Below, in pieces: positions 8,935 through 18,114 of a stretch of DNA of 64,000 nucleotides (positions are counted from its first letter, which is position 1; every line of letters starts with the position of its first letter). The stretch lies in NCBI RefSeq assembly GCF_018398335.1, contig NZ_JAHBRX010000002.1, positions 310,001 to 374,000 on the forward strand. Reading direction: 5' to 3'. The DNA comes from Chelatococcus sp. HY11 (GTDB lineage Bacteria > Pseudomonadota > Alphaproteobacteria > Rhizobiales > Beijerinckiaceae). The position numbers were made by a program, and so were the translations under genes. The notes beneath the pieces are model-generated. The model saw only the letters and a program-made list of their open reading frames with translations, ran no database searches and was not told the origin of the DNA.

Positions 8935-9780
8935 CTATCGTGAAAATTGCGGTGGCCGCTTTTCTGCGAAGGCTGCCAGGCCTTCCGCGTAGTCAGCCGA
9001 TCCAAAGATGGCACTGAGCGCCTGACGCTCCCGTTCCAGTCCTCCCGCCAACGACATCTCGACCCCTTCGTACACGACCTGCTTCAAGGTGCTCGCAGCA
9101 GCCGGAGAGCGCGAACCAAGCACCTCCATATATCGCATAACCGCCGCGTCTAGCCCATCGTCTTCCACGCAGAGATTGACAAGGCCGATGTCGTGCGCTC
9201 GCGCGGCCGTGATCGGCTCTCCGGAATACATCATATCGAGCGCGCGCGAGACGCCGATGAGCCGTGGCAGGCGTTGCGTCCCCCCCGCCCCGGGAATGGC
9301 GCCAATGCGCGCCTCGGTCAGTCCGATCATCGCGCTTGATGCAGCAATGCGAATGTCGCAGCCGAGAGCCAGCTCGCATCCGCCGCCCAGCGCGAGGCCG
9401 TTGATCACGGCGATCGTCGGAACGGGCGCGGCCGCGAGGACGTTGACCGCCGCGTTGATCGCCCGGTTATGGGCATGGCGCGCGGCCTCTTCCATGGTTT
9501 GCCGCTCCTTGAGATCCGCACCCGCGCAGAACGCCCGCCCCTTCGCCCGCAGGACAATGGCCGTCGCCTTCTCCGTGATCACTTGCTCGATCGTGGCCCG
9601 GAGATCGTTGACCATCGCCACGCCCAGCGCGTTGAGGCGCTCGGGCCGGTTCAACCAGATCGCGGCAGCCCCCGTCGCTAGGCGCTCGACGACGATGCTC
9701 TGTTCTCGAACCCGTTCTTGGGCTCGCTCCTGCGGCCTCTCCTGGGCCTTTTCTTGCGACGAGAGATCGGGATCAGGCAT
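8935..9780 (-). CDS. Enoyl-CoA hydratase/isomerase (crotonase) family protein
   Basis: A 281-residue crotonase-fold protein, probably hydrating the product of the acyl-CoA dehydrogenase. The oxyanion-hole segment AFCAGADLKE and the two acid/base glutamates of true hydratases (GLALGGGCELALGCD and TEARIGAIPGAGGTQRL) are present. The ATG overlaps the upstream CoA-transferase stop by 8 bases, indicating translational coupling. The first 30 residues are an unusual hydrophilic extension rich in a repeated QER unit (QERPQERAQER), absent from typical crotonases. The gene is followed after 12 bases by the GntR regulator. Confidence 0.88.
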   Translation of the reverse strand: MPDPDLSSQEKAQERPQERAQERVREQSIVVERLATGAAAIWLNRPERLNALGVAMVNDLRATIEQVITEKATAIVLRAKGRAFCAGADLKERQTMEEAARHAHNRAINAAVNVLAAAPVPTIAVINGLALGGGCELALGCDIRIAASSAMIGLTEARIGAIPGAGGTQRLPRLIGVSRALDMMYSGEPITAARAHDIGLVNLCVEDDGLDAAVMRYMEVLGSRSPAAASTLKQVVYEGVEMSLAGGLERERQALSAIFGSADYAEGLAAFAEKRPPQFSR

Positions 9781-11077
9781 GACGCACCTCGGACACTACA
9801 GGCTGGAATGCCGGCCGTTGTCGCGTGCCGTCGCGCGCCTCCCGCAGCAGGGCATCGCGGAAAGCGGGATGGGCGATCGCCGCCAGTTGCTCCATTCGTC
9901 TCGCGAAAGAACACCCCCTGAGGTCGGCGACCCCATATTCGGTGACGACGAGATCGACCTCCGATCGCGCCGTCGTCACGGGGCGCCCGGCGAGCGAGGC
10001 GACGATGCGCGAGGTTCGGCCGTCGGGCGTGGTGGAGGGCAAGGCGATGATCGAACGACCACCCGGCGAGAACTGCGCTCCACGTACGAAATCAATCTGT
10101 CCCCCCACGGCCCCGAGATAACGGTTCCCCGCCTGTTCCGCGTTGACCTGCCCGGTCAGATCCACCTCGATCGCCGAATTGACGCTGTGGAGGCGATGAA
10201 GACGCGCCATGATTTCGGCGTTGTGCGTGTGCGTCGCCGCTCGCAAGGCGATTGTGGGGTTGCCGTTGGCATGCGCGTTCAGGCGATCGCTGCCGAAGAG
10301 GCAACCGGTGACGGAAACCCCTTCATCGAAACCCTTATAGGCGTTGGTCACGACCCCTTTTTCAATGAGATCGACCAGCGCATCGGAGACGACGCCGGAG
10401 TGGACACCCAGGTCACGATGATTCTTCAAAGCCTGGGCCACCGCGACGGAAAGACCGCCTATCCCGAATTGCACCGTCGCCCTATCCGGAATAGCGGACG
10501 CGACATGCCGGGCGACTTCCCGTTCTTCGGTCGACGGCTCGGTATCATGCAGCAGGATCTGGTCCACATCGGCTTCGACCCAGACATCGATGTCCCTGGC
10601 CGCGACAAGCGCGTCATGGGCCGTCGCTGGCATGCGCTCATCGAGCTCAGCAACGACGCAACGGGCTTTCTTCACAAGCGCCTGGGTGTAGTCGGCCACG
10701 ACACCGACGGTGAAATGCCCCGGGACCGGTGACGGACGAACGCGGATGAGCGCGACATCGACAGGCAGCGTTCCGGCTTCGATGAGTCTGGCGATCGATG
10801 AGACATGGACGGGAATGACCTCAAGCACACCGGCCGCGGTCAGGCGGCGATTGCTGCCCGCACCATTGAGTCCGGTCAGCTCGAAGCAGTCGGCGCAGTC
10901 AGGCGACAATGTATCGCTCGTCACCATACCGATGAACAGGCGCACGGGCGGCAGACTATGCCTGGTCGCGACGAGGCGCTGGGTCAACCCCCGCGGTTCC
11001 CCCGACCCTTGAGGCCAAGCAATCGTGTCGCCTGCTCGCAGGATACTGTTGAAATCAAATGACGAGCTCGGCTTCAT
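9773..11077 (-). CDS. Acetyl-CoA hydrolase/transferase family protein (Cat1 / 4-hydroxybutyrate CoA-transferase type)
   Basis: A 434-residue class I-like CoA-transferase. The C-terminal domain contains NSAIEVDLTGQVNAE, where Glu304 is the expected nucleophile forming the glutamyl-CoA thioester, and a GGQIDFVRGA glycine-rich segment that shapes the CoA site. Family members transfer CoA between acetyl-CoA or succinyl-CoA and short acids, including itaconate in characterised homologues, or hydrolyse acetyl-CoA. It lies in a minus-strand run with the ABC permease (93 bp upstream) and the hydratase (overlapping). The specific acid is unknown; hydrolase activity cannot be excluded. Confidence 0.85.
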   Translation of the reverse strand: MKPSSSFDFNSILRAGDTIAWPQGSGEPRGLTQRLVATRHSLPPVRLFIGMVTSDTLSPDCADCFELTGLNGAGSNRRLTAAGVLEVIPVHVSSIARLIEAGTLPVDVALIRVRPSPVPGHFTVGVVADYTQALVKKARCVVAELDERMPATAHDALVAARDIDVWVEADVDQILLHDTEPSTEEREVARHVASAIPDRATVQFGIGGLSVAVAQALKNHRDLGVHSGVVSDALVDLIEKGVVTNAYKGFDEGVSVTGCLFGSDRLNAHANGNPTIALRAATHTHNAEIMARLHRLHSVNSAIEVDLTGQVNAEQAGNRYLGAVGGQIDFVRGAQFSPGGRSIIALPSTTPDGRTSRIVASLAGRPVTTARSEVDLVVTEYGVADLRGCSFARRMEQLAAIAHPAFRDALLREARDGTRQRPAFQPVVSEVRHA

Positions 11078-11170
11078 AAGACGACATGCAACCTTTTTGG
11101 ACTGTGGCTGTATGATTTCGCGTGGTTTACGCGGGCAAGAGAGGCGAATACTTTGTTTCCGAGAGGCGGA

Positions 11171-11995
11171 TCATGTTGGATCGCCCGCTGAGACACGGTT
11201 GCCAGCGCTCTGCCAGGCCAGCGCGCGGCTTTCCACGAGCTTCAGCAGGCCAAGCAGAACAAGGCTGATACACATCAAGACGATAAGGCCAGCAAACACG
11301 GCGGCTGTGTTGAAGAACGACGTAGCCTCCTTGATACGGAAGCCTACGCCGGCCTCCGCCGCGACGAATTCACCGACGATCGCTCCGATCAGCGCATAGG
11401 GAAGGCCGATACGGATACCGGTAAAGATCCAAACCGCCGAATACGGGATGGCGATCTTCGTCCAGATATCCCACTTGCCGGCCCCCAGAAGGCGCGCATT
11501 CTCCACAAGATCGCGGTCGACCTGGCGTGTTCCCTGGTATGTCGTGAAGAAGACCATGAAGAACACAAGCATCGCGGCGAACATAATCTTGTTTGTCGCG
11601 CCAATCCCGAACCAAAGGACGAATAGGGGAGCCAGCGCGATTTTCGGAAGGGTATAAAGCGAAAGAATGAATGGCTCGAACAGGTCGCCCAACCGTCTCA
11701 TCCAGCCAAGAATAAAGCCGATCAACCCACCGGCGACACTCCCGATGACGAAGCCGACGCCAGCTTCAGTCAAGGTCAGCTGCAGATCGATGGCGAGCTG
11801 CCCGGATGCGGCCCATCGCCCAAGCTCGGCAGCCACCGCGCTCGGGCTGCTCGTCCAGAATTCGGTGCCGAAGCCGCGCGCCACGATTTCCCAAGCGGCG
11901 ACGGCCAGGATGGCCAGACCAAACTGGAGAAAGGCGTCAACAGGAAGCGCCCGGCGGCGCTGGGTGCTGCCCGAGGGTATGGAGCCTCCGCTCAT
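11171..11995 (-). CDS. ABC transporter permease, NitT/TauT/SsuC type
   Basis: A 274-residue membrane protein with about six hydrophobic segments and the BPD_transp_1 coupling loop (ENARLLGAGKWDIWTKIAIP), which matches the EAA motif that contacts the ATPase. It lies 13 bases after the ATPase gene in the same transcript. The partner binding protein is at 4940-5926 on the opposite strand. Together they form a complete importer for a small organic acid or related anion. Assignment to this transporter class is secure; the ligand is not. Confidence 0.87.
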   Translation of the reverse strand: MSGGSIPSGSTQRRRALPVDAFLQFGLAILAVAAWEIVARGFGTEFWTSSPSAVAAELGRWAASGQLAIDLQLTLTEAGVGFVIGSVAGGLIGFILGWMRRLGDLFEPFILSLYTLPKIALAPLFVLWFGIGATNKIMFAAMLVFFMVFFTTYQGTRQVDRDLVENARLLGAGKWDIWTKIAIPYSAVWIFTGIRIGLPYALIGAIVGEFVAAEAGVGFRIKEATSFFNTAAVFAGLIVLMCISLVLLGLLKLVESRALAWQSAGNRVSAGDPT

Positions 11996-12008
11996 GCCAC
12001 GCGCTCCC

Positions 12009-12806
12009 TCAATGCACGTCCAAGGCCGCCCAAAGCTCTTTGACGTAAGCTCCGAAGGCAGGATTGGACTGGATGTCTATGACGTCGCGAGGACGTGGCA
12101 ACTCGATGTCGACGACGCGTTTCGGGCGCCCTGGCCGCCCCGACATGACCACAACGCGATCCGCCAGAGTAATGGCTTCCTGCAGGTCATGCGTCACGAA
12201 GACGAAGGTCGCGCCGGTTTCCTGCCACAGCTTGAGAAGCTCGCCATGCATGCGCGTGCGCAACTGCGCGTCAAGGCTGCCGAACGGCTCGTCCATGAGG
12301 TAAATATCCGGCTCGTAGGCAAGCGTGCGAGCAATCATCACACGTTGCAGCATGCCGCCCGACAATTGTCGTGGATAGGCCTTCTCGAAGCCACCAAGCC
12401 CGACCTTGTCGATGGCGACGCGCACACGCCGCTCGGCCTCCCCCTTGGGGATTCCGCGGAATTCCAGCGGCAGCCGGACATTCGCCTCCACCGTGCGCCA
12501 CGGCAGGCAGAAGTTCTTCTGGGTGATGTAGCCGACATCGTGGTTGATCGCGGTCACCGCATCGCCCTTGTAGCGCACGACACCCTCAGCCGGACGCAGT
12601 GTGCCTGCCACCATGTTCAACAAGGTCGACTTGCCACAACCACTTGGCCCGACGACCGCCAGGAACTCACCCTGCCGGACAGAGAGCGTTGTCGGCCCCA
12701 TGGCATGGAGCGCGCCGAAACGGGCCACCACGCCGTCAAAGTCGATAGCCACCGGCTCTTCCGACACAGCGTTCATCGGCGATGACTGAAGCCTGTGAAC
12801 CGACAT
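12009..12806 (-). CDS. ABC transporter ATP-binding protein, NitT/TauT/SsuB type
   Basis: About 265 residues. Walker A (GPSGCGKST), Q-loop region ([11 protein letters not shown]), signature [15 protein letters not shown] and Walker B ([12 protein letters not shown]) are all intact. The short Q-loop and the position next to an SsuC-like permease fit the nitrate/taurine/sulfonate group. The frame opens at a TTG at 12827, but the ATG at 12806 follows GGGAGGAG directly, so I start there; an ATG ten codons further in is another option. It heads the minus-strand run that continues to the GntR gene, with operator copy D just upstream. Confidence 0.87.
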   Translation of the reverse strand: MSVHRLQSSPMNAVSEEPVAIDFDGVVARFGALHAMGPTTLSVRQGEFLAVVGPSGCGKSTLLNMVAGTLRPAEGVVRYKGDAVTAINHDVGYITQKNFCLPWRTVEANVRLPLEFRGIPKGEAERRVRVAIDKVGLGGFEKAYPRQLSGGMLQRVMIARTLAYEPDIYLMDEPFGSLDAQLRTRMHGELLKLWQETGATFVFVTHDLQEAITLADRVVVMSGRPGRPKRVVDIELPRPRDVIDIQSNPAFGAYVKELWAALDVH

Positions 12807-12857
12807 TGCTCCTCCCAACCATTGCAAAGAATGGTAGTTCCCTGCCCAATTTGAGTC

Positions 12858-12872
12858 AAATCATTTATATGA
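12858..12872. promoter_or_regulatory. Operator-like palindrome, copy D
   Basis: AAATCATTTATATGA lies about 52 bp upstream of the ABC ATPase start, with TCAT and ATGA half-sites intact. It is the best-formed copy together with copy A. It would control the run ATPase - permease - CoA-transferase - hydratase - GntR, which would give the regulator feedback control of its own gene. Confidence 0.55.
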
Positions 12873-12982
12873 AATAGAGCAAATGGAGCCTGATCTCCGG
12901 CTTGGCCACCCTGTTCTGCCCATGCGGGTCGTCCGTGGCTTCCCGCACTCGAACAGGCCACGTATTTCGCATCGAGAATGTC

Positions 12983-14407
12983 CTAACGCGTTATCGCCTC
13001 CAGAATAGCAGCGCCGCGCCGTGCCTCATGGAGTTCATCGATTGTCTGCCGCAGCGTGGTCACCGCCGTCCCCGGCCAATCGAGGCCGCTGATCGTCAGG
13101 CAATCCGTGAGCTTCGCGTCAAAGTCGGCGAGGGACATGGGTGACTTGGGATGTCCGCGTGGAACATCCACCCTGGCCTCGATCAGGCCCTTGTCTGTTT
13201 CAGCAATCAGCTGCGTCGGAGATATATTGCGAGACCAGTTCCGCTCTATCTCAGCATCGAGCTCAGCATTCACCCGCGACGACATGGCGAGGACATCCTC
13301 GTCGCGCAGCCCCTCTTCCGTGAAGGCACGCAGCCCCACGGCCCCATTGTGCAAGGCGCAGGCGACCGTATAGGGCAGGCTGAATTGCGCCTGAACGATG
13401 GTCGCTGGACGCTTGCGCACAGCAACGGGCGTGCAGACCGCCTCGAAGGCCTGTTTGTTCACGCGCGCGGTGAGCGCGTGAACCGTGGCGCCACGCGCCT
13501 CCAACTCGCGCCGGATGATCAGCGCGGCGTCAATGGCCGTGTGATTGAAGCGACAGCAGGGGTAGGGCTTGTAACTCAGATTGAGAAACTCGTAGCGCTC
13601 ACCCAGGCCGTCCCTCAGCGCGTCCGGATCATAGCGTTCGCGCAGATAGCTGCGGAACAACCCGTCGATACCCTCGAAGGTGTTCTGCGCGCCGCGAATG
13701 CCGGCCTTGGTCAGGGCGACCGAGATGAGCCCGGTCTTGGCGGCGAATCCGGGCTGGACCCGCTTGGTCAGCGCCGCATCACGCGTCACCTGATGGGTCC
13801 CCGCGGCTTGGCTGTAGGCAACGCCCAAGGCGTTGATGGTCTGATTCCTGTCTAGCCCGGCCACACGTGCGGCCGCGGCGGTCGCCGCGAAATGCCCGAA
13901 GAGCGAGGTGTACATAAACCCGCTCTCGATGATGCCGATCGATGTCGCGACGCCAAGCCGGCAAATGAGTTCAAGTCCCGCGACGATGCCGGCGATGAGA
14001 TCGGCGCCGGTCGCATTCGGATTGAGCTCGGCTGCGGCCACGGCCGCCGGTATGACGGACACACCGGCATGCAGCACAGCGCCGTCATGGGTATCGTCGT
14101 AGTCGCGGGCATGCGCCATCATGCCATTCACCCATGCGGCATGATGAGCCGGCACCCGGACGGACGAGCACCAGATGCTCGCCTCGGGCTTGCCGCCCCA
14201 ATCCGTCACGAGCGCCTTGAGATCGCCGACACCCACAGCCGACGCGCCGGCCGTTGCGCGGGCAAGAGTGTCGAAGAGATTGGCCTTGGCCGCGGCAACC
14301 ACGGTCTGCGGCATCTGGTCGAGCGTCAACCCGGAGACGAAGGCCGCGTAGTCCGCGGCGAAATCTCCGTCTGCCCTGATATCGTGGATACTGGCTATGT
14401 TGGCCAT
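12983..14407 (-). CDS. MmgE/PrpD family protein
   Basis: About 474 residues, full length for a family containing 2-methylcitrate dehydratase, cis-aconitate decarboxylase and iminodisuccinate epimerase. The N-terminal all-alpha domain includes the characteristic NGMMAHARDYDDTHDGAVLHAG segment, with Asp and His residues that line the active site in relatives, and a C-terminal LSYKPYPCCRFNHTAIDA stretch matching the conserved KPYPxCR/H motif. The frame begins with GTG followed by ATG; the ATG is preceded by GAGGAC. It lies about 75 bp after the TctC-like gene on the same strand. In this cluster it is most likely a dehydratase, decarboxylase or racemase of a branched dicarboxylate. Confidence 0.85.
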   Translation of the reverse strand: MANIASIHDIRADGDFAADYAAFVSGLTLDQMPQTVVAAAKANLFDTLARATAGASAVGVGDLKALVTDWGGKPEASIWCSSVRVPAHHAAWVNGMMAHARDYDDTHDGAVLHAGVSVIPAAVAAAELNPNATGADLIAGIVAGLELICRLGVATSIGIIESGFMYTSLFGHFAATAAAARVAGLDRNQTINALGVAYSQAAGTHQVTRDAALTKRVQPGFAAKTGLISVALTKAGIRGAQNTFEGIDGLFRSYLRERYDPDALRDGLGERYEFLNLSYKPYPCCRFNHTAIDAALIIRRELEARGATVHALTARVNKQAFEAVCTPVAVRKRPATIVQAQFSLPYTVACALHNGAVGLRAFTEEGLRDEDVLAMSSRVNAELDAEIERNWSRNISPTQLIAETDKGLIEARVDVPRGHPKSPMSLADFDAKLTDCLTISGLDWPGTAVTTLRQTIDELHEARRGAAILEAITR

Positions 14408-14425
14408 CACTCGTCCTCATTGCGC

Positions 14426-14468
14426 CTGCCCTCCGGGCAGGCAAACCGCGGAGCGTCGACGCTCCGCG
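14426..14468 (-). terminator. Paired hairpins between tctC-like and prpD-like genes
   Basis: Two adjacent inverted repeats follow the TctC-like stop. One is a perfect 20-bp palindrome centred on GTCGAC (arms GCGGAGCGTC/GACGCTCCGC). The other is GCCTGCCC with a three-base loop and GGGCAGGC. No clear T-run follows, so it may act as a weak terminator, an mRNA-stabilising element or an attenuator between the two genes. Positions may be off by a base. Confidence 0.45.
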
Positions 14469-14482
14469 CCAGCCCCGCGTCG

Positions 14483-15442
14483 TTACTCAGCCTTGATATT
14501 GTGCTTGACGGCCAGTTCCCGCCATTTCGCCAATTCCTTGGTCACATGACCACCAAACTCGGACACGCTCATTTCGGCGGGCATCGCACCATGCTTGGCG
14601 AGAAATTCTGTCGCCTCCGGAGAGGCCATGACTTTGTTGATACCTTGATTGATCTTTGTCACCACGGCATCCGGTGTCCCGGACGGTGCGAAGACGCCCC
14701 ACCAGATATCAGCCTCCGCGCCCGCGAAGCCGGCCTCGGCCACCGTGGGCACGTCCGGCAAGGCTTTCGATCGTGTCTTGCTGGCGATGGCGATCGGCTT
14801 GGCCTTGTTGCTCGCCACACTGGACAGCACCTGCGTCACGGTGCCGACATAGACGTCTAGGCGCCCGCCGGCCATGTCGACCAGCGCATCGGTGCCGCCC
14901 TTGTAGTGAACGGGCTCCATCTTGATACCGGCCACGTCATTGAGGAGTTCGCCTGCGAATTGGGTGGAACTACCGACGCCCGTGGTGCCGTAGAAGACCT
15001 TCTGTGCCTTGGCCGCCTTCACAAGGTCCGCGAGATTGGACGTCGGCACGCGCGAGCCGGTGACGATCACCATCTGGCCCAACGCTCCCATGCCGACCGG
15101 CTTCAGGTCCTTCACCGGATCGAACGGCAGATTGGCCTGGGTCGCCGCATTGGTGGTGAATGTTCCCGAAACGAAAAGCAGCGTATAGCCATCGGGCTTC
15201 GATTGAGCGACATGCGCCGAGCCGATCGCCGAGCCCGCTCCCGGGCGATTTTCGACCACCACGGGCGTGTTCCAGAGCTTCGCCAGGCCGTCGGCGAGAT
15301 AGCGGCCAATCGTGTCATTCGAGCCCGCGGGCGTGAAGGGGATGACAATCGTCACCCGCTTGGAAGGAAAATCCTGAGCGGCCGCAAGACCAGGAAGAAG
15401 GGCTGCACAAGCAAATAGAACAACTCCGAGGATGCGTTTCAT
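14483..15442 (-). CDS. Tripartite tricarboxylate transporter substrate-binding protein (Bug/TctC)
   Basis: A 319-residue periplasmic binding protein. The signal peptide ends near residue 22 (GLAAA-QDFP). The mature start with VTIVIPFTPAGSNDTIGRYLA and then VVVENRPGAGSAIGSAHVAQSKPDGYTLLF are Bug-family hallmarks; the first loop usually reads PGGxxD and here has TPAGSND. It accompanies the TctA and TctB genes just upstream in the same transcript, making a complete secondary importer. Bug proteins mostly bind carboxylates or amides. The ligand is unknown. Confidence 0.92.
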   Translation of the reverse strand: MKRILGVVLFACAALLPGLAAAQDFPSKRVTIVIPFTPAGSNDTIGRYLADGLAKLWNTPVVVENRPGAGSAIGSAHVAQSKPDGYTLLFVSGTFTTNAATQANLPFDPVKDLKPVGMGALGQMVIVTGSRVPTSNLADLVKAAKAQKVFYGTTGVGSSTQFAGELLNDVAGIKMEPVHYKGGTDALVDMAGGRLDVYVGTVTQVLSSVASNKAKPIAIASKTRSKALPDVPTVAEAGFAGAEADIWWGVFAPSGTPDAVVTKINQGINKVMASPEATEFLAKHGAMPAEMSVSEFGGHVTKELAKWRELAVKHNIKAE

Positions 15443-15516
15443 CTTGTCCTCCCGTCAACAGTTATATTTATGGTCTTCGCCGTGTGTACGGCGCCTTTTC
15501 GGCCGGTTACGCGGCC

Positions 15517-17025
15517 TCACATCTCTTCGCGAAGAATTGCGTCACGCTCCCGCCGCATCTTGGGAAGCGTCGCCGCCACCAAAAGCACCGCCGCCAGCAG
15601 CAGGAAGCACAAGGATATCGGCTCCCGGACAAAAATGGTGAAATCGCCCTGCGACAGCACCATCGCCCGTCTGAAATTCTCCTCAAGCAGCGGCCCGAGC
15701 ACGAAGCCCAGAACCAACGGCGCCGGTTCACATTCGAGCTTGCGAAAAGCATAGCCGGCGAGGCCGAAACCCGCGGCTAAAAAGAGGTCGAATGTCGAGA
15801 ACTGCACGGAATAGACGCCGAGGCAGCAAAACAAAAGGATCGCGGGATAAAGCACGCCGTAGGGTATGCGCAGCAATCGTACCCAAAGCCCAACGAGCGG
15901 AAGATTGAGGATGATCAGTATAAGGTTGCCGATCCACATCGAAACAATGAGACCCCAGAACAGGTCCGGATTGCTCGTCATGACCTGCGGGCCTGGCTGA
16001 ATATTGTGCATGACCATCGCACCAAGCATCAAGGCCATGGTGGGGCTGCCGGGGATGCCGAGCGTGAGCGTCGGGATGAACGCCGTCTGCGCTGCCGCGT
16101 TATTCGCAGATTCCGGGCCGGCGACCCCCTCGATCGCTCCCTTCCCGAGCTGGCTGCGGAAGCGCGAGACCTTCTTCTCCAGGCTGTAGGAAAAGAACGA
16201 AGACAGGGACAATCCCGCCCCTGGCAGAATGCCAAGGAGCGTGCCAATCGAGGTGCCGCGCAGGATGGCGGGAGTCATCCGCTTAAAATCCTCCGCATTG
16301 GGCATGAGGCGCCCCATGTTTTCCGTGAAGGTCTCACGGCTCGCGTCGTTCTCGAGACTTGCGATCACTTCGCCAAAGGCGAAGAGGCCAACTGCGATGA
16401 CGATGAAATCTATGCCCTCCCAGAGATTGGGCGTCCCGAACGTGAAACGCTGCACGCCGGAATTGAGATCGGTACCGACGGTGCCAAGAATAACCCCGAT
16501 CAGGATCATGCCGATCGCCTTCAGCACCGACCCGGAAGCGAGCGATACAGCTCCGATGAGGCCGACGACCATCAGGGAGAAGTATTCCGCTCCGCCGAAC
16601 CGAAAAGCGACGCTCGCGAGCGGCGCGGCAAAGGCCGCCAGCACAAGCGTTCCCACACATCCCGCGAAGAACGAGCCGATGGCCGCCGTTGCGATCGCGA
16701 CGCCCGCCCGCCCCTGACGGGCCATCTGATAGCCATCGAGCACGGTAACGACCGAGGACGTCTCGCCCGGGAGGTTGACCAGGATAGCGGTGGTCGAGCC
16801 ACCGTAGGCCGCGCCGTAGTAAATACCCGCGAGCATGATGAGCGCCGCCGTCGGATCCAACCCGAACGTGAAGGGGAGCAGCATGGAGATGGTCGCGAGC
16901 GGCCCGAGGCCAGGCAGCACCCCGATCAGCGTTCCGAGCAGACAGCCCGCGAACGCGTAGAGCAGGTTCTGCAGCGAAAGCGCGGTCCCGAAGCCGATCA
17001 GCAGATTGCCGAAGAGGTCCATCAA
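15517..17025 (-). CDS. Tripartite tricarboxylate transporter large permease subunit (TctA)
   Basis: A 502-residue protein with about 12 hydrophobic segments and family signatures: GTLIGVLPGLGPLATISMLLP near the N-terminus, YYGAAYGGSTTAILVNLPGE, and LGIPGSPTMALMLGAMVMHN. Length is normal. The start lies 7 bases after the TctB stop, so both are one operon. It is the sodium- or proton-coupled translocation subunit, working with TctB and the Bug protein. Confidence 0.93.
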   Translation of the reverse strand: MMDLFGNLLIGFGTALSLQNLLYAFAGCLLGTLIGVLPGLGPLATISMLLPFTFGLDPTAALIMLAGIYYGAAYGGSTTAILVNLPGETSSVVTVLDGYQMARQGRAGVAIATAAIGSFFAGCVGTLVLAAFAAPLASVAFRFGGAEYFSLMVVGLIGAVSLASGSVLKAIGMILIGVILGTVGTDLNSGVQRFTFGTPNLWEGIDFIVIAVGLFAFGEVIASLENDASRETFTENMGRLMPNAEDFKRMTPAILRGTSIGTLLGILPGAGLSLSSFFSYSLEKKVSRFRSQLGKGAIEGVAGPESANNAAAQTAFIPTLTLGIPGSPTMALMLGAMVMHNIQPGPQVMTSNPDLFWGLIVSMWIGNLILIILNLPLVGLWVRLLRIPYGVLYPAILLFCCLGVYSVQFSTFDLFLAAGFGLAGYAFRKLECEPAPLVLGFVLGPLLEENFRRAMVLSQGDFTIFVREPISLCFLLLAAVLLVAATLPKMRRERDAILREEM

Positions 17026-17031
17026 GCGCTC

Positions 17032-17493
17032 CTAAAGGCTCAGATCCGGCGGCAGCAGGGGCACCTGAAGTCCAAGGATCACGATGAAGATGATCCAGGA
17101 CAAGGCGAGCAGAGCGGCGCTCGACAGCAAGGCGCTACGCCATGAAAAAGCGCTGTGGGCCAGGCTGGAGACGACGATCAACACCGGCAGCGCGATGACC
17201 AGCCCGGCCCGCTCGATCAGCAAGCCGAACAGCACGACCGAAAGCAGGATAAGGACGACGCTCCTGACTGGCCACTGCTCGAGCTGGGAACGTGCTGTCG
17301 TGCGCAAGAGCGCGGACGCAAGAACGCAGACGCCGGTCAGCGCCAGCGCCAGACCAAGCCCCAGGGGAAAATATCCCGGGCCCATGCGGGCCGCGCTCCC
17401 GATCGCGTAGTGTGTCGCGCCAAAGGCGACAGCCGCACCAAAGCCGATGAAAAAAACCCCGGTCAGGATGTTTTTCTTGTCACTGACATTCAT
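17032..17493 (-). CDS. Tripartite tricarboxylate transporter small permease subunit (TctB)
   Basis: A 153-residue protein with four hydrophobic segments, including GVFFIGFGAAVAFGATHYAIG followed by the conserved ARMGPGYFPLGLGLALALTG motif of the TctB family. It is the first gene of the TctB-TctA-TctC-PrpD run. About 200 bases separate its ATG from operator copy E, leaving a long untranslated leader. Confidence 0.9.
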   Translation of the reverse strand: MNVSDKKNILTGVFFIGFGAAVAFGATHYAIGSAARMGPGYFPLGLGLALALTGVCVLASALLRTTARSQLEQWPVRSVVLILLSVVLFGLLIERAGLVIALPVLIVVSSLAHSAFSWRSALLSSAALLALSWIIFIVILGLQVPLLPPDLSL

Positions 17494-17694
17494 GGCGTCG
17501 CCCTGCTCCGACCGCTTCGGCGATCGCGAGCCGGCGCGCCGCTATTTCGCGGAGCCGTCAGTCGTGACGCCGTTGCACATGACAACCGAGATGAAAGGAT
17601 CAAAGATGGCAGCGCCAGGACAGCGCGGCCCGATGCCCCCTCATGATGCCTCCCGCATTGCGGAGCCTTCGGTCCGCCTTCTTCCTATTCAATG

Positions 17695-17709
17695 TAATCA
17701 TTTAACTGA
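17695..17709. promoter_or_regulatory. Operator-like palindrome, copy E, in a 620-bp gene-poor spacer
   Basis: TAATCATTTAACTGA is related to the other four elements (right half CTGA instead of ATGA). It lies in the spacer between the TctB gene and the SCOT-B stop (17494-18114). The rest of this spacer shows only a hairpin near its far end and one short ribosome-site-led reading frame of 14 codons (minus strand, 17600-17644), which could be a leader peptide but is not supported otherwise. Confidence 0.45.
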
Positions 17710-18016
17710 ATATGGTCAAATCCCATCGCGCCACGACGTTCCCGGCGCTGGGATGACCGGCCGTTAAAACCTGCTGCACCGTTGAAATGAGCCGGAACTG
17801 GCCTCTTGTTCCGGCGGAATTCCAGCCAGGATGGCGGCGTCCATCTCCCTGACCGATCAAGCCGCCTTGAGCACGCTCCAGACTTTGAGGGAGACGGACG
17901 GTTCCAAAGAAGTGAATGAATGTTTTCGTCTTTTCCTTCGCGAAGCTAGGCCGGAACAGACGCGCTTGCTCTGGGCCTCGGCGCGCCGTGCCCGTGCCGA
18001 CGATCGCCATAAGAAA

Positions 18017-18042
18017 GGCCGAGGCGATTGATCGCCTCGGCC
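18017..18042 (-). terminator. Rho-independent terminator downstream of the SCOT genes
   Basis: A perfect 11-bp stem (GGCCGAGGCGA and its complement) with a TTGA loop. Read on the minus strand, it lies about 75 bases beyond the SCOT-B stop and is followed by TTTCTTAT. This is the clearest intrinsic terminator in the window. Confidence 0.75.
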
Positions 18043-18114
18043 TGAAAGATCATCCCGTGATGCAGGAACCCGAAAACGCCCGATCCGGGTTCGTCACGAA
18101 CTTCCGTCGCTGTC

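Noticed and set aside
17702-18031. Overlapping open frames in the spacer between TctB and SCOT genes
   Set aside because: Neither strand's product has domain features. The region contains an operator-like element and ends at a terminator hairpin.
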